From SZUA-378 sp036652815 (GTDB lineage Bacteria > Bacillota > Clostridia > Lachnospirales > Lachnospiraceae), in contig JAVVVE010000004.1 of assembly GCA_036652815.1 (NCBI GenBank), positions 59,697-123,696 on the forward strand: a DNA stretch of 64,000 nt, written 5' to 3'. The translations under genes were made by a program, and so were the position numbers. A model generated the notes under the pieces. That model was not told the DNA's origin, made no database searches, and saw only the letters and a program-made list of their open reading frames with translations. Positions 8,344-17,336 of the stretch are shown in pieces. Position 1 is the stretch's first letter, and the number at the start of each line of letters is the position of its first letter.

Positions 8344-8372
8344 TTTATAGCTTTTTTTAAGGCTTTTGTCAA
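8344..8372 (-). promoter_or_regulatory. Strong sigma-A promoter of the HU gene
   Basis: TTGACA (8367-8372) and TATAAA (8344-8349) with exactly 17 bp between them, about 80 nt upstream of the HU start on the minus strand. Confidence 0.8.
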
Positions 8373-8413
8373 GGAATTTCTAGGCTTTTGTCCGCATTTC
8401 CTTGTAGATTCTT

Positions 8414-9766
8414 CTATTCTTTCTTAGAGATAGATGCCACGAGGTCTGCAAAAGAGTATGAGATGTCCTTTTGCGTCGCATCCAGCTGTAAGGTATAGCT
8501 CTTCGTTTGGCAGCCGTCTTTCCGTAATATGACAGTATGACTGCCCTCTGTTTTCGCAAATGTAACCGGTGCTGTCCCCACATAACGCCCATCTACGTAT
8601 ACCTCAGCACCCTTTGGTGCATCGATCGATACTTTACTTGCAGCGTTACCGGCAGTATTTGTCACCGTATTATTAGAGGATATCGTATTTGCCGATACGC
8701 CCGGCTGGTAAGTAGTATCTGTGGTGTCTGTGGTGTCTGTGGTGTCTTCTTTTTCCTGCAGCTCTAATTCGAGGTCTATCTTTGCCAGCTCTTGTCCTAC
8801 TTTTACATATTGCGTAATCGTCTTATATCCTGCTGCCTCTGCAATCATCTGATGTATCCCGTATTCTAATTTTACTTTATCCCCTGTGTCAACGGCCTTA
8901 CCATCGATGCGGAGCTTCGCCTCTGCCGGTTTCAGTGAAAATACAATATTGCCATACTTGATTTCTTCTGCTTTAATATCGCCTACATCCAGTTCCACTT
9001 CGCTGTCTCGTATAATCGTGACTTCTTTATTGCCTTCTATCCCTTTATTGGTAAGGAGTACTTGATAAACACCCTCCGGAACTGCCAGCAGCATCCCTTC
9101 CGTCACCGGTTGTATCAGTTCTTGTCCCACTTCGATCCAGCCACCGATAAAGTATTCATCATTGATCAGGCGCAGATAACCATGTCCTCTGTCCACTACG
9201 ATGCTATAGATAGTCTTATCCACTCCTCGGACAATCAGGGTATCGCCGTCTGTTAAATCCATAAACTCTGCTTGTTTTTCTCCTGAGATGACGGCTGCAT
9301 GTTCATCTAGTTTATATTCGTCCTGTCCTATTGTCATGCTTTTATGATTACGTCCGAGTTCATATTTTGTCACGTCTTCATAGACCCATGCCTTTGCGGA
9401 CAGTTGTATACTATTAAGGCGCTTCTGTCTCTTCATAAATGTGACATCTACGATATCGCCCTGCGCAATCTGTGCCAGTGCAATCGCTTGTTGATATTTA
9501 TCTGAAATAGTTGTGGTACCATCATATTGTAAGGTGTAATTTTTACCCACGACATAATTCATCAGGGTAATCGTTTCTTCTTCTTCATTGATCTTTACCA
9601 CAACTGCTGTATCCGCAGAATCATAGTTACCTGCGGATGCTTTGACGTATCCCGTATCTGATATCTGTTCTTTCGCTGCAGGTTGCTGTTCTGTCATGGT
9701 ACTCCTTGCACATCCACTGCACAGGAGCATCATAAATAATACCGGTATGGTTATTCTTCTCTTCAA
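8414..9766 (-). CDS. Lipoprotein with C-terminal PEGA domains
   Basis: A 450-residue surface lipoprotein of unknown role. The signal peptide MKRRITIPVLFMMLLCSGC ends in a lipobox with the lipidated cysteine at residue 19. The body contains beta-rich segments. One PEGA-like module is near 270-320 and a clear second one is near 385-445 (PKGAEVYVDGRYVGTAPVTF); such modules are surface carbohydrate- or protein-binding folds. A (DTT)4 linker, encoded by 9-bp repeats, joins the two. The start is TTG with GGAGG seven nucleotides upstream. It has its own promoter and stands alone between cotS-like and HU genes. Function not known. Confidence 0.85.
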   Translation of the reverse strand: MKRRITIPVLFMMLLCSGCARSTMTEQQPAAKEQISDTGYVKASAGNYDSADTAVVVKINEEEETITLMNYVVGKNYTLQYDGTTTISDKYQQAIALAQIAQGDIVDVTFMKRQKRLNSIQLSAKAWVYEDVTKYELGRNHKSMTIGQDEYKLDEHAAVISGEKQAEFMDLTDGDTLIVRGVDKTIYSIVVDRGHGYLRLINDEYFIGGWIEVGQELIQPVTEGMLLAVPEGVYQVLLTNKGIEGNKEVTIIRDSEVELDVGDIKAEEIKYGNIVFSLKPAEAKLRIDGKAVDTGDKVKLEYGIHQMIAEAAGYKTITQYVKVGQELAKIDLELELQEKEDTTDTTDTTDTTYQPGVSANTISSNNTVTNTAGNAASKVSIDAPKGAEVYVDGRYVGTAPVTFAKTEGSHTVILRKDGCQTKSYTLQLDATQKDISYSFADLVASISKKE

Positions 9767-9811
9767 GATATTACCTCCGTATTTCTTTTGTATCTTAAAC
9801 TACCTTCTGTC

Positions 9812-9839
9812 ATTATAGCGTATCCTTATGCTGTGTCAA
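9812..9839 (-). promoter_or_regulatory. Sigma-A promoter of the PEGA lipoprotein gene
   Basis: TTGACA (9834-9839) and TATAAT (9812-9817), 16-bp spacer, minus strand. The -35 overlaps the end of the upstream cotS-like gene. Confidence 0.8.
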
Positions 9840-10825
9840 CACATGATCTCTTGCATAAACTGTTCTTTTGTCTTTTCCTGTTGAATTAATTTTTCTAATT
9901 TTTCCATATGTCTCATAGGCATCCATGCTTTGCCACTGTTATAGTAGGCATTCACTATTTTCCAAAATTTCTCCGGGTATAAAAATCTGTCAAATAGTTG
10001 TATTTTCTCTTGTTTTTGCAGCGGACTGATCGCTTCATATGCCGATAGCAGTTCTGTGCCCAATGACCTTGACCACATATTTTTTTCCAACACCTTACGC
10101 ATAAACATATAGAGATCGCGCACTCTGCTGTCTAAAACATATTTTTCAAAGTTAATCACTGCCACTCCCTGTCTGTTCATCATGATGTTATGATGTTGAT
10201 AGTCTCCGTGGCATAGATTTCCCTGTCCTTTGATCTGTTCATAAAAAGTAGTCCAGTCTGTCTGCATCGTCCTTTCATAAGCTTGCAGAGCCTGTTCATA
10301 ATAATAATCATAGTGGTGTAGGAGATAAATCTCAAACTCCGTTTTCTGGCTTTTATCGCGAATCGCATTGCGGATTCTTTTGAGTTCCTTATTGTGTTTC
10401 TCGTATTCTTTTTCCAGAGAAACAACCGGAAGAAAGATGCATTCCTGTTCCGTATTCATCTGCATGGTTTTTTGGAGTGCAGCCAGTCGTTCCACTGCCA
10501 TCTTACATTCCTGCGGATCCCATACACTGCATTCTTTTCCTTCATAATAAGTCTTAACAACGTAGCTTTTCTGATCTACATCCACATTTAGAATCTCATC
10601 CTCGCGATTGCGTTCAAATTCATCGATCAGTGTCACTCCCTGTTGTTTCATATGTTGTATTAATTTATCCTGCAGTAGAAGCTTCTCCCTGGAACCTATG
10701 TACTCTTTAAGGATTCTCGTCCCCTTCTCTGTTTCCAAAAGAATAGAGCCTCGCCCTTTCCAGGTACGAAGCACTTTCATATCATATTTCTCTAATATAT
10801 TGACAGCTCTGTCATCCACTCTCAT
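9836..10825 (-). CDS. CotS family spore coat protein (aminoglycoside phosphotransferase fold)
   Basis: A kinase-fold protein of the CotS/YutH group, whose members are found in spore coats. The Brenner motif LCHGDYQHHNIMM is at residues 204-216, with catalytic D208 and N213 present. The following metal-binding position, normally Asp in an IDF/IDWE motif, is Asn225 (INFEK), so phosphotransfer is uncertain. The C-terminal half is helical and rich in aromatic and basic residues. It starts at an ATG with GGGGG just upstream, 59 nt after cca. Role in coat assembly is inferred from family only. Confidence 0.75.
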   Translation of the reverse strand: MRVDDRAVNILEKYDMKVLRTWKGRGSILLETEKGTRILKEYIGSREKLLLQDKLIQHMKQQGVTLIDEFERNREDEILNVDVDQKSYVVKTYYEGKECSVWDPQECKMAVERLAALQKTMQMNTEQECIFLPVVSLEKEYEKHNKELKRIRNAIRDKSQKTEFEIYLLHHYDYYYEQALQAYERTMQTDWTTFYEQIKGQGNLCHGDYQHHNIMMNRQGVAVINFEKYVLDSRVRDLYMFMRKVLEKNMWSRSLGTELLSAYEAISPLQKQEKIQLFDRFLYPEKFWKIVNAYYNSGKAWMPMRHMEKLEKLIQQEKTKEQFMQEIMC

Positions 10826-10884
10826 ACCCCCAAGTTGTTGTTCAGTATCTATCTTATGAGGGGAGAGTAAAAAGTATGTGGATT

Positions 10885-12213
10885 TTAATTCTTGTGCTGC
10901 ACCTGCTGCAACAGGTACGTTCTTGTATTGTATTCCGGATGTTCCAACACCAGCTCCAATAAGTGATGCAGCGTATCTCCCAGTTCTTTGCCGGGTGTCA
11001 TCCCTATTTCGATGAGGTCTCTGCCTGTCAGGGCCAATTCTTTGAGTGATAAGCAGTCATGTGCTGCCAGTATCTGGGTGTACAGTGCTTGCAAGGTCTC
11101 TAATTCTGCTAGTTTTTCCTGTTTCTTATAGGTACTCTGTGCCTCGATATCTGCACGTTTTACTTCACAGACATAAGGAAACAGGGATGCACCTATCTTA
11201 ACGATGGCTCTTCTAACACCCGTCGGTGTAAGGGATGGCTTATCGTCATGATAAGCTACGATGGTGCTCACTGCTTCTATGGTATCATTATCATATTTTA
11301 ATCGTCGCAGAATCTGTTTGGTCAGTTTCTGTCCTACGGCTGCATGTCCATAGAAATGGTCGATTCCCTCTGGGTCTGTTGTCTTGGTATTCGGTTTCCC
11401 GATATCATGAAGCAGCACCGCCAAACGCAGCAGCTTGTCTTTCCTGACTGTTTCCATCGCTCGTAAGGTATGTTCTCCCACGGAGTAGCAATGGTGTGGA
11501 TTGTGCTGTGTTGTCCGCATCATAGCATCCAGTTCCGGCAAAATAACGCCTGTAATCCCTGTTTCATAGGCAAGCTTTAAGGCTTCCGGATGATTTGATG
11601 TTACGAGCTTGGTTAGTTCAACCTGTATCCTCTCTGCACTGATCTTAGATAGTGTAGGTGCCAAGCTGCGTATCGCCTGTTCTGTGGTTGGTTCTATCCG
11701 ATAATTTAACTGTGCCGAAAAACGGATGGCGCGCATGATACGCAGTGCATCTTCTCTGAATCGTTCTATGGCATCTCCTACGCAGCGGATCACACCGCTT
11801 TGCAGATCCTGTATCCCACCAAATTCATCGATGATGCCTGTCGTCTCATTATAGGCCATCGCATTGATCGTGAAGTCTCTTCTTCTGAGATCTTCGGTTA
11901 AGCTAGGCGTGAATATGACTTCACTGGGGTGTCTGTTATCTTTATATTCGCCATCAATACGGTAGGTCGTGATCTCAAAGGACTGTTTTTGCAGCAGCAC
12001 CGTAACGGTGCCATGCTGAATCCCTGTATCTATCGTTCTTTTGAATAATGCTTTTACCTGTATCGGCAGAGCAGCAGTCGTAATATCCCAGTCATCCGGT
12101 TCTCTGTCTAAGATGGAATCACGCACACAACCACCCACTGCATAGGCATCATAGCCTGCCTGCATCAGTGTATCCAGTATAAATCTTACTTCTGTTGGTA
12201 ATTGTATCTGCAT
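10885..12213 (-). CDS. cca: CCA tRNA nucleotidyltransferase with HD domain
   Basis: Adds or repairs the 3' CCA of tRNAs. The nucleotidyltransferase head has GGCVRD at residues 27-32 and the metal-binding DWD motif at 41-43. The base-template motif EDLRRRDFTINAMAY and the helical RNA-binding region RFREDALRIMRAIRFSAQL follow. A C-terminal HD phosphohydrolase domain begins at LLHDIGKP near residue 260. At 442 residues it fits the class II bacterial family. Both tRNA genes in this window lack encoded CCA, in agreement. It lies 24 nt after ackA on the same strand. Confidence 0.95.
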   Translation of the reverse strand: MQIQLPTEVRFILDTLMQAGYDAYAVGGCVRDSILDREPDDWDITTAALPIQVKALFKRTIDTGIQHGTVTVLLQKQSFEITTYRIDGEYKDNRHPSEVIFTPSLTEDLRRRDFTINAMAYNETTGIIDEFGGIQDLQSGVIRCVGDAIERFREDALRIMRAIRFSAQLNYRIEPTTEQAIRSLAPTLSKISAERIQVELTKLVTSNHPEALKLAYETGITGVILPELDAMMRTTQHNPHHCYSVGEHTLRAMETVRKDKLLRLAVLLHDIGKPNTKTTDPEGIDHFYGHAAVGQKLTKQILRRLKYDNDTIEAVSTIVAYHDDKPSLTPTGVRRAIVKIGASLFPYVCEVKRADIEAQSTYKKQEKLAELETLQALYTQILAAHDCLSLKELALTGRDLIEIGMTPGKELGDTLHHLLELVLEHPEYNTRTYLLQQVQHKN

Positions 12214-12237
12214 AGATTACCATACTCCTTCCAGAGA

Positions 12238-13431
12238 TTATTGAACCAGCGCCAGCGTCTGTCTTGCAATCGCAAGTTCTTCATTGGTCGGAATAATCAT
12301 GGTCGTTACTTTATCCCCTTCTTCTGAGAGCACCGTCTCAATCCCTCGTACTTGATTCTTTTCTGCATTGATGTGGGTTCCCAGATATCCGAGGTATTCA
12401 CCGATCATGGCTCTGGCTTCCATGTTATTCTCTCCTGCACCTGCTGTAAATACGATGACATCCACGCCATTCATGGCAGCGGTATAGGCTCCTATATATT
12501 TAGCTACTCGATAGCAAAATGTCTCGATTGCCTGTTTGGCAAGTTCATCCCCTGCTGCTTCTGCTGCTTCCAAATCTCTAAAATCACTGGATACTTTGGA
12601 TAATCCCAGCACTCCGGATTTCTTATTGAGTATCTCTATGACTTCCGTTAATGTTAAATGTTCCTTTTCTGCTATGAAGCTGATAATAGCCGGGTCGATA
12701 TCTCCCGAACGGGTACCCATGATCAACCCCTCCAGAGGAGTCAGCCCCATACTGGTATCGACGCTTTTACCATACTTCACTGCAGATACACTTGCCCCAT
12801 TACCCAGGTGACATACAATTATTTTAAGTGTTGTAATATCTCTGTCCAGCAGTGTCGCTGCTCTTTTGGCTACAAATTCATGACTGGTTCCATGAAATCC
12901 GTAACGTCTTACCTGATACTTTTCATAGTATTCATAAGGTATCCCATATAGATATGCTTTCGGCGGCATGGTCTGATGAAATGCTGTATCAAAGATGCCT
13001 ACCATAGGTACTTGAGGCATGATCTCCCGACACGCACGGATACCGATTAAATTAGCCGGATTGTGTAGTGGTGCCAGATCGTTACAGCTCTCTATCTCCC
13101 GTAGTACTTCCTCTGTCAGAAGTGTTGCTGCCTGAAATTTTTCTCCACCATGTACAACACGATGTCCGACTGCTCCTATTTCATCTAAGGATGAGATCAC
13201 TCCGACTTTACTGTCCGTCAGGCTCTCGATCACCAACTGAACCGCTACTGTATGATTGGGCATAGGCACTTCTGTCTTTATTTTACTTTGACCGATGGGT
13301 TCATGTGTCAGCACACTGCCTTCGATCCCGATGCGCTCACACAGGCCTTTTGCCAGTACCCCTTCCGTCTCACTATTAATCAACTGATATTTTAATGATG
13401 AGCTTCCACAATTAATGACTAAAATATTCAT
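12238..13431 (-). CDS. ackA: Acetate kinase
   Basis: Interconverts acetyl phosphate plus ADP with acetate plus ATP, the ATP-yielding end of acetate fermentation. All signatures are present: N-terminal INCGSSSLKYQL, GHRVVHGGE, YGFHGTSHEFV, VCHLGNGAS and the adenine-loop region VFTAGAGENN. At 397 residues it is full length. No pta gene is adjacent, unlike many fermenters; ackA lies only 12 nt after proS and shares its direction. GGGGG sits five nucleotides before the ATG. Confidence 0.97.
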   Translation of the reverse strand: MNILVINCGSSSLKYQLINSETEGVLAKGLCERIGIEGSVLTHEPIGQSKIKTEVPMPNHTVAVQLVIESLTDSKVGVISSLDEIGAVGHRVVHGGEKFQAATLLTEEVLREIESCNDLAPLHNPANLIGIRACREIMPQVPMVGIFDTAFHQTMPPKAYLYGIPYEYYEKYQVRRYGFHGTSHEFVAKRAATLLDRDITTLKIIVCHLGNGASVSAVKYGKSVDTSMGLTPLEGLIMGTRSGDIDPAIISFIAEKEHLTLTEVIEILNKKSGVLGLSKVSSDFRDLEAAEAAGDELAKQAIETFCYRVAKYIGAYTAAMNGVDVIVFTAGAGENNMEARAMIGEYLGYLGTHINAEKNQVRGIETVLSEEGDKVTTMIIPTNEELAIARQTLALVQ

Positions 13432-13443
13432 GTTATCCCCCTT

Positions 13444-14877
13444 TTAATATGCACGTCCCCAATAGAGCATCTTTGTCGCCGGTTTGCCACAGCATACACA
13501 CTTATCTGAGATCGGTTCCTGTGTAAATGGCAGGCATCTACTGGTTGCTCCTGTTTTTTCTTTAATGAGATCTTCACATGCCTGATCTCCGCACCACATC
13601 GCTTTGATAAATCCCGGTTTTTCATTGACCGTCTTTTCAAATTCTTCGTAATTGGTCGCTATGTATGTATGTGCTGCCACATGTGCTTTGGCTTTTGCTA
13701 ACATATCTGCCTGTATCTGTTCCAGCAGCGCTCCTGCTTTTTCTTCCAGCTCATCTAAGCTGACTGCTATCTTCTCCGAGGTATCACGGCGAACCATAAT
13801 GCAGCGGTTGGCTTCTATATCTTTTGGTCCGATCTCAACACGAATCGGGATACCACGCATCTCCTGTTCTGAGAACTTCCATCCCGGACTCTTATCACTA
13901 TCATCCACTTTTACACGGAAGTTACTTAATCTGGCTTTTAATGCTGCTGCTTTCTCAAGAACGCCCTCTTTTTGCTGCATAATCGGGATAATCATAATCT
14001 GAGTCGGTGCTACCTTTGGTGGCAATACCAGTCCCGAATCATCTCCATGCACCATAATAATAGCGCCTATGAGACGTGTCGTCATGCCCCATGAGGTCTG
14101 ATGCACATATTGTAAGGTATTATCTTTATCCGTATATTGGATCCCAAAAGCTTTTGCAAACCCATCTCCAAAATTATGGCTGGTGCCTGACTGCAGGGCT
14201 TTGCCATCGTGCATCAATGCTTCGATGGTATAGGTCGCCTCAGCTCCGGCGAACTTCTCTTTTTCTGTTTTACGTCCTTTTACAACCGGCATCGCCAGGA
14301 TATTCTCACAGAACTCAGCATAGAGATTGAGCATCCGGATCGTACGTTCTTCTGCATCCTCGGCTGTCGCATGTGCGGTATGTCCTTCCTGCCATAAAAA
14401 TTCTCTGGATCTAAGGAATGGTCTGGTTTCTTTTTCCCAACGGACTACGCTGCACCATTGATTATATATCTTTGGTAAATCTCTGTAGGATTGGATATCA
14501 TTCTTATAGAAATCGCAAAACAGTGTTTCAGAGGTCGGTCGTACACACAATCTTTCTTGTAATGGATTTAATCCACCATGTGTTACCCATGCTACCTCCG
14601 GTGCAAATCCCGCTACATGGTCTTTTTCTTTATTGAGCAGGCTCTCCGGAATAAACAACGGCATATACACATTTTCAACACCGTTTTCCTTAAATTTTGC
14701 ATCTAGTTGCTGTTGAATCAGCTCCCAGATCGCATATCCTGTTGGTTTGATTACCATGCATCCTTTTACACTGGAATAATCAATTAATTCTGCTTTCTTC
14801 ACTACATCGGTATACCATTGCGCAAAATCAGTATCCATAGAAGTGATTGCCTCTACTAATTTCTTATCGTTTGCCAT
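13444..14877 (-). CDS. proS: Prolyl-tRNA synthetase, archaeal/eukaryotic type
   Basis: Charges tRNA-Pro with proline. The class II motifs are visible: motif 1 region MVIKPTGYAIWELIQQQLD, motif 2 RFLRSREFLWQEGH, and motif 3 GMTTRLIGAIIMVHGD. The 477-residue length, the absence of the large editing insertion and the C-terminal zinc-binding CVCCGKPA mark the short archaeal/eukaryotic type. That type is common in Clostridia in place of the long bacterial ProRS. It has a sigma-A promoter 35 nt upstream and no room for a T-box leader. It probably heads a proS-ackA-cca transcript. Confidence 0.95.
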   Translation of the reverse strand: MANDKKLVEAITSMDTDFAQWYTDVVKKAELIDYSSVKGCMVIKPTGYAIWELIQQQLDAKFKENGVENVYMPLFIPESLLNKEKDHVAGFAPEVAWVTHGGLNPLQERLCVRPTSETLFCDFYKNDIQSYRDLPKIYNQWCSVVRWEKETRPFLRSREFLWQEGHTAHATAEDAEERTIRMLNLYAEFCENILAMPVVKGRKTEKEKFAGAEATYTIEALMHDGKALQSGTSHNFGDGFAKAFGIQYTDKDNTLQYVHQTSWGMTTRLIGAIIMVHGDDSGLVLPPKVAPTQIMIIPIMQQKEGVLEKAAALKARLSNFRVKVDDSDKSPGWKFSEQEMRGIPIRVEIGPKDIEANRCIMVRRDTSEKIAVSLDELEEKAGALLEQIQADMLAKAKAHVAAHTYIATNYEEFEKTVNEKPGFIKAMWCGDQACEDLIKEKTGATSRCLPFTQEPISDKCVCCGKPATKMLYWGRAY

Positions 14878-14909
14878 TTCTTTCTCCTCTTTCTATCTTG
14901 ATACCTTAG

Positions 14910-14939
14910 ATTGTATGCAACTTAGGGGGTAGTTGTCAA
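14910..14939 (-). promoter_or_regulatory. Sigma-A promoter of proS
   Basis: TTGACA (14934-14939) and TACAAT (14910-14915), 18-bp spacer, minus strand. The implied leader is only about 25 nt, with AGAGGAG before the ATG. Confidence 0.8.
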
Positions 14940-14979
14940 TGCTAATTTGTGTTTATCCCAATCTATTTCTCGTTATCTC

Positions 14980-15008
14980 TTTTCAAAACAGAAGTGACGA
15001 TATATAAT
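14980..15008 (+). promoter_or_regulatory. Candidate sigma-A promoter of the MBOAT gene
   Basis: TTTTCA (14980-14985) and TATAAT (15003-15008), 17-bp spacer, plus strand, 44 nt before the GTG start. The -10 is perfect, the -35 weak. It is divergent from the proS promoter. Confidence 0.5.
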
Positions 15009-15051
15009 AGGAATACATTCTTGACTATTTTATTCCTTGGAGGATAATGCG

Positions 15052-16410
15052 GTGCTTTTTAGCAGTATGATTTTTATATTTTTATTTTTGCCTGTTTTTT
15101 TAGTGCTCTATTATATCGTGCCGATTCGTTATCGGAACTCACTGCTCTTACTGGGCAGTTTGATTTTTTATGCCTATGGAGAACCGGTTCACATCGTACT
15201 TTTGCTGCTCTCTGTATTATTAAATTATGTGTTTGGGATAGGATTCTCTCATACAGAAATGACATGGAAACGCAGGGTTCTGCTGTCTCTTGCTCTGCTT
15301 TATAATCTCGGGATGCTCTTTTTCTTCAAATATCAAATAGAAAACGGAGCGCTTCCGCTTGGCATCAGCTTCTATACTTTTCAGATCGTGTCTTATCTCA
15401 TCGATGTATACAAACGGCGTATTCCGGCAGAGCGTAATCTACTGCAGCTAGGTACTTATCTGTGTATGTTCCCGCAATTAATGTCGGGGCCTTTGATCGC
15501 TTACAGTAAGATCAAAGATTCTTTATATCAGAGATCCTATTCCGTATCCGCCGTAGAGGACGGGTTGAAAACATTTACCATCGGGCTGGCTTCTAAGATC
15601 CTGATCGCCAATCCTCTCGGCTCTCTGTGGCGTGATGCACAGATCATCGGATTTGACAGTATCTCTACCCCGATGGCATGGATTGCTATGTTTGCTTTTT
15701 CCCTGCAGATTTATTTTGATTTTAATGGATACTCTTTGATGGCCATTGGTCTGGGAAGGATGCTTGGCTTCACACTCCCGCAGAACTTTGATCACCCTTA
15801 TGCAGCTACCTCTATCTCTGATTTTTGGCGAAGATGGCATATAACACTGGGGCTGTGGTTTCGTGAGTATATTTACATCCCACTTGGCGGCAATCGCAAA
15901 GGTACTGCCATTATGATCGTAAACTTATTTTTGGTATGGATGTGCACCGGTTTGTGGCACGGGTTCGGGACTAATTTTCTATTATGGAGTCTGTTTTGTT
16001 TTATCCTGATTGCCATTGAGAAATTATTATTTTCCACCTGGCTAAAGCACCCTACCTTATTGCGTGTGCTGTTTGCAAGGCTCTATGTTCTCTTGATGAT
16101 TCCTCTTAGCTGGATGCTCTTTGCGATTACGGATTTAACAGAGATAAAATTGTTTTTTTCCAGATTATTCCCTCCGGTCATTACTTTTTCACAGCAATTT
16201 TTTATGCAGCCTGATGTCGTCAAAGCCTTATCGTCCTATGGTATATTTTTTCTCGCCGGGATTGTGTTTTGTCTCCCTTGCTGCAGCCGTTTTTATGAAA
16301 AGCACAAGAACAATATTATGATACTGTTATCTTTACTGCTTCTCTTTTGGTTATGCATACATCGCATTTTAAACGAAGTCAATAACCCATTTTTATATTT
16401 TAGCTTTTGA
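15052..16410 (+). CDS. MBOAT family membrane-bound O-acyltransferase (AlgI/DltB-like)
   Basis: Polytopic membrane acyltransferase that passes an acyl group, usually acetyl, across the membrane for O-acylation of a polysaccharide or similar polymer. The 452 residues are largely hydrophobic with about ten segments. Conserved elements are PLGISFYTFQIVSYLIDVY, YFDFNGYS, FWRRWHITL (258-266) and the catalytic histidine H303 in CTGLWHG. The start is the GTG at 15052, eight nucleotides after GGAGG, giving the typical MLFSSMIFIFLF N-terminus. The gene is followed after 26 nt by an SGNH esterase-like gene, the usual partner. The substrate is unknown. Confidence 0.9.
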   Translation: MLFSSMIFIFLFLPVFLVLYYIVPIRYRNSLLLLGSLIFYAYGEPVHIVLLLLSVLLNYVFGIGFSHTEMTWKRRVLLSLALLYNLGMLFFFKYQIENGALPLGISFYTFQIVSYLIDVYKRRIPAERNLLQLGTYLCMFPQLMSGPLIAYSKIKDSLYQRSYSVSAVEDGLKTFTIGLASKILIANPLGSLWRDAQIIGFDSISTPMAWIAMFAFSLQIYFDFNGYSLMAIGLGRMLGFTLPQNFDHPYAATSISDFWRRWHITLGLWFREYIYIPLGGNRKGTAIMIVNLFLVWMCTGLWHGFGTNFLLWSLFCFILIAIEKLLFSTWLKHPTLLRVLFARLYVLLMIPLSWMLFAITDLTEIKLFFSRLFPPVITFSQQFFMQPDVVKALSSYGIFFLAGIVFCLPCCSRFYEKHKNNIMILLSLLLLFWLCIHRILNEVNNPFLYFSF

Positions 16411-16436
16411 AAAATAAAGAAAATACTGGAGTATCT

Positions 16437-17321
16437 ATGAGATCTTTACGAAAGAAAAAAATAAAATGTCCTTTTTTATTAATGCTTATACTAACCTGTC
16501 TCCTATTTGGTGCATGGACTCTGTCACAGAAGCTCGCCATCGTCCAAACGGGAAGTGAAAGCGAGACTATGGTGCCGCCTGTTTCTGAAAGCGAGACTAT
16601 CGTGCCGCCTGTTTCGTCTAACTCTTCGATCTCGGATAATACGCCTGCTGTAACAGAGCCGATTACAGAACCTGCACCGGAACCTGCACCGGCACCGGAG
16701 CCTGCACCTGTCTATGCTTTTCAGCCGGTCAGTGAGGATTACTTTAATGATGTCCTCTTTATCGGTGATTCCCGAACTCAGGGGTTGTATGAATATGGTG
16801 ACCTCAATCAAGCCACCTTTTATGTGGAAAAAGGTCTAAACGTATGGAATGTCTTAGACAAAGAGATCATCCCTCAGGAAAATACCCGTAAAAAGGCGTC
16901 GATTCGTACAGAATTATCCAAGCATACTTTTGGTAAAATCTATCTTATGATAGGCATCAATGAATTAGGTCGCGGCACTGCCGACACTTATATAGCACAG
17001 TACCGGACTGTATTACAGACCTTGCACGAGTTACAGCCACAGGCACTTATCATCATCGAAAGCATCTTACATGTATCCTCCAAAAAGGATGCCGAGCAAA
17101 CCTATATTAATAATGCTGCTATCGACGAGCGTAATCTACTTTTAGCCACGCTTGCCGATAACAGCACCTATTTTTATCTGGATGAGAATCCTGTCTTTGA
17201 TGGCAGCGACAACTCTCTCGTCAGTGATTATTCTTATGATGGTGTCCACCTCAAAGCCAGTTACATTAAGAAGCTGTGGAAACCATTTTTACTGGAGCAC
17301 GGACTGGTCGAGGTGGGATAG
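16437..17321 (+). CDS. Membrane-anchored SGNH/GDSL hydrolase, partner of the MBOAT protein
   Basis: Probable extracytoplasmic O-acetyltransferase or esterase. One N-terminal membrane segment (about residues 13-32) is followed by a Ser/Pro-rich linker with the tandem motifs SESETxVPPV and PAPEPAP. The SGNH fold has block I FIGDSRTQGL with the nucleophile S112, block III GINELG with N175, and block V DGVHLK with D268 and H271. At 294 residues it resembles the catalytic half of PatB/DltD-type partners. The ATG at 16437 has GGAG five nucleotides upstream. It converges on trpB with a 15-nt gap and no obvious terminator. Confidence 0.85.
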   Translation: MRSLRKKKIKCPFLLMLILTCLLFGAWTLSQKLAIVQTGSESETMVPPVSESETIVPPVSSNSSISDNTPAVTEPITEPAPEPAPAPEPAPVYAFQPVSEDYFNDVLFIGDSRTQGLYEYGDLNQATFYVEKGLNVWNVLDKEIIPQENTRKKASIRTELSKHTFGKIYLMIGINELGRGTADTYIAQYRTVLQTLHELQPQALIIIESILHVSSKKDAEQTYINNAAIDERNLLLATLADNSTYFYLDENPVFDGSDNSLVSDYSYDGVHLKASYIKKLWKPFLLEHGLVEVG

Positions 17322-17336
17322 TCTCAGCCTGCAAAG

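Noticed and set aside
8264..8344. N-terminal extension of HU
   Set aside because: The extra 27 codons lack a ribosome site, include the mapped promoter region's leader, and are not part of the HU fold.
14878..15036. T-box riboswitch before proS
   Set aside because: A good sigma-A promoter leaves only about a 25-nt leader, too short for a T-box.
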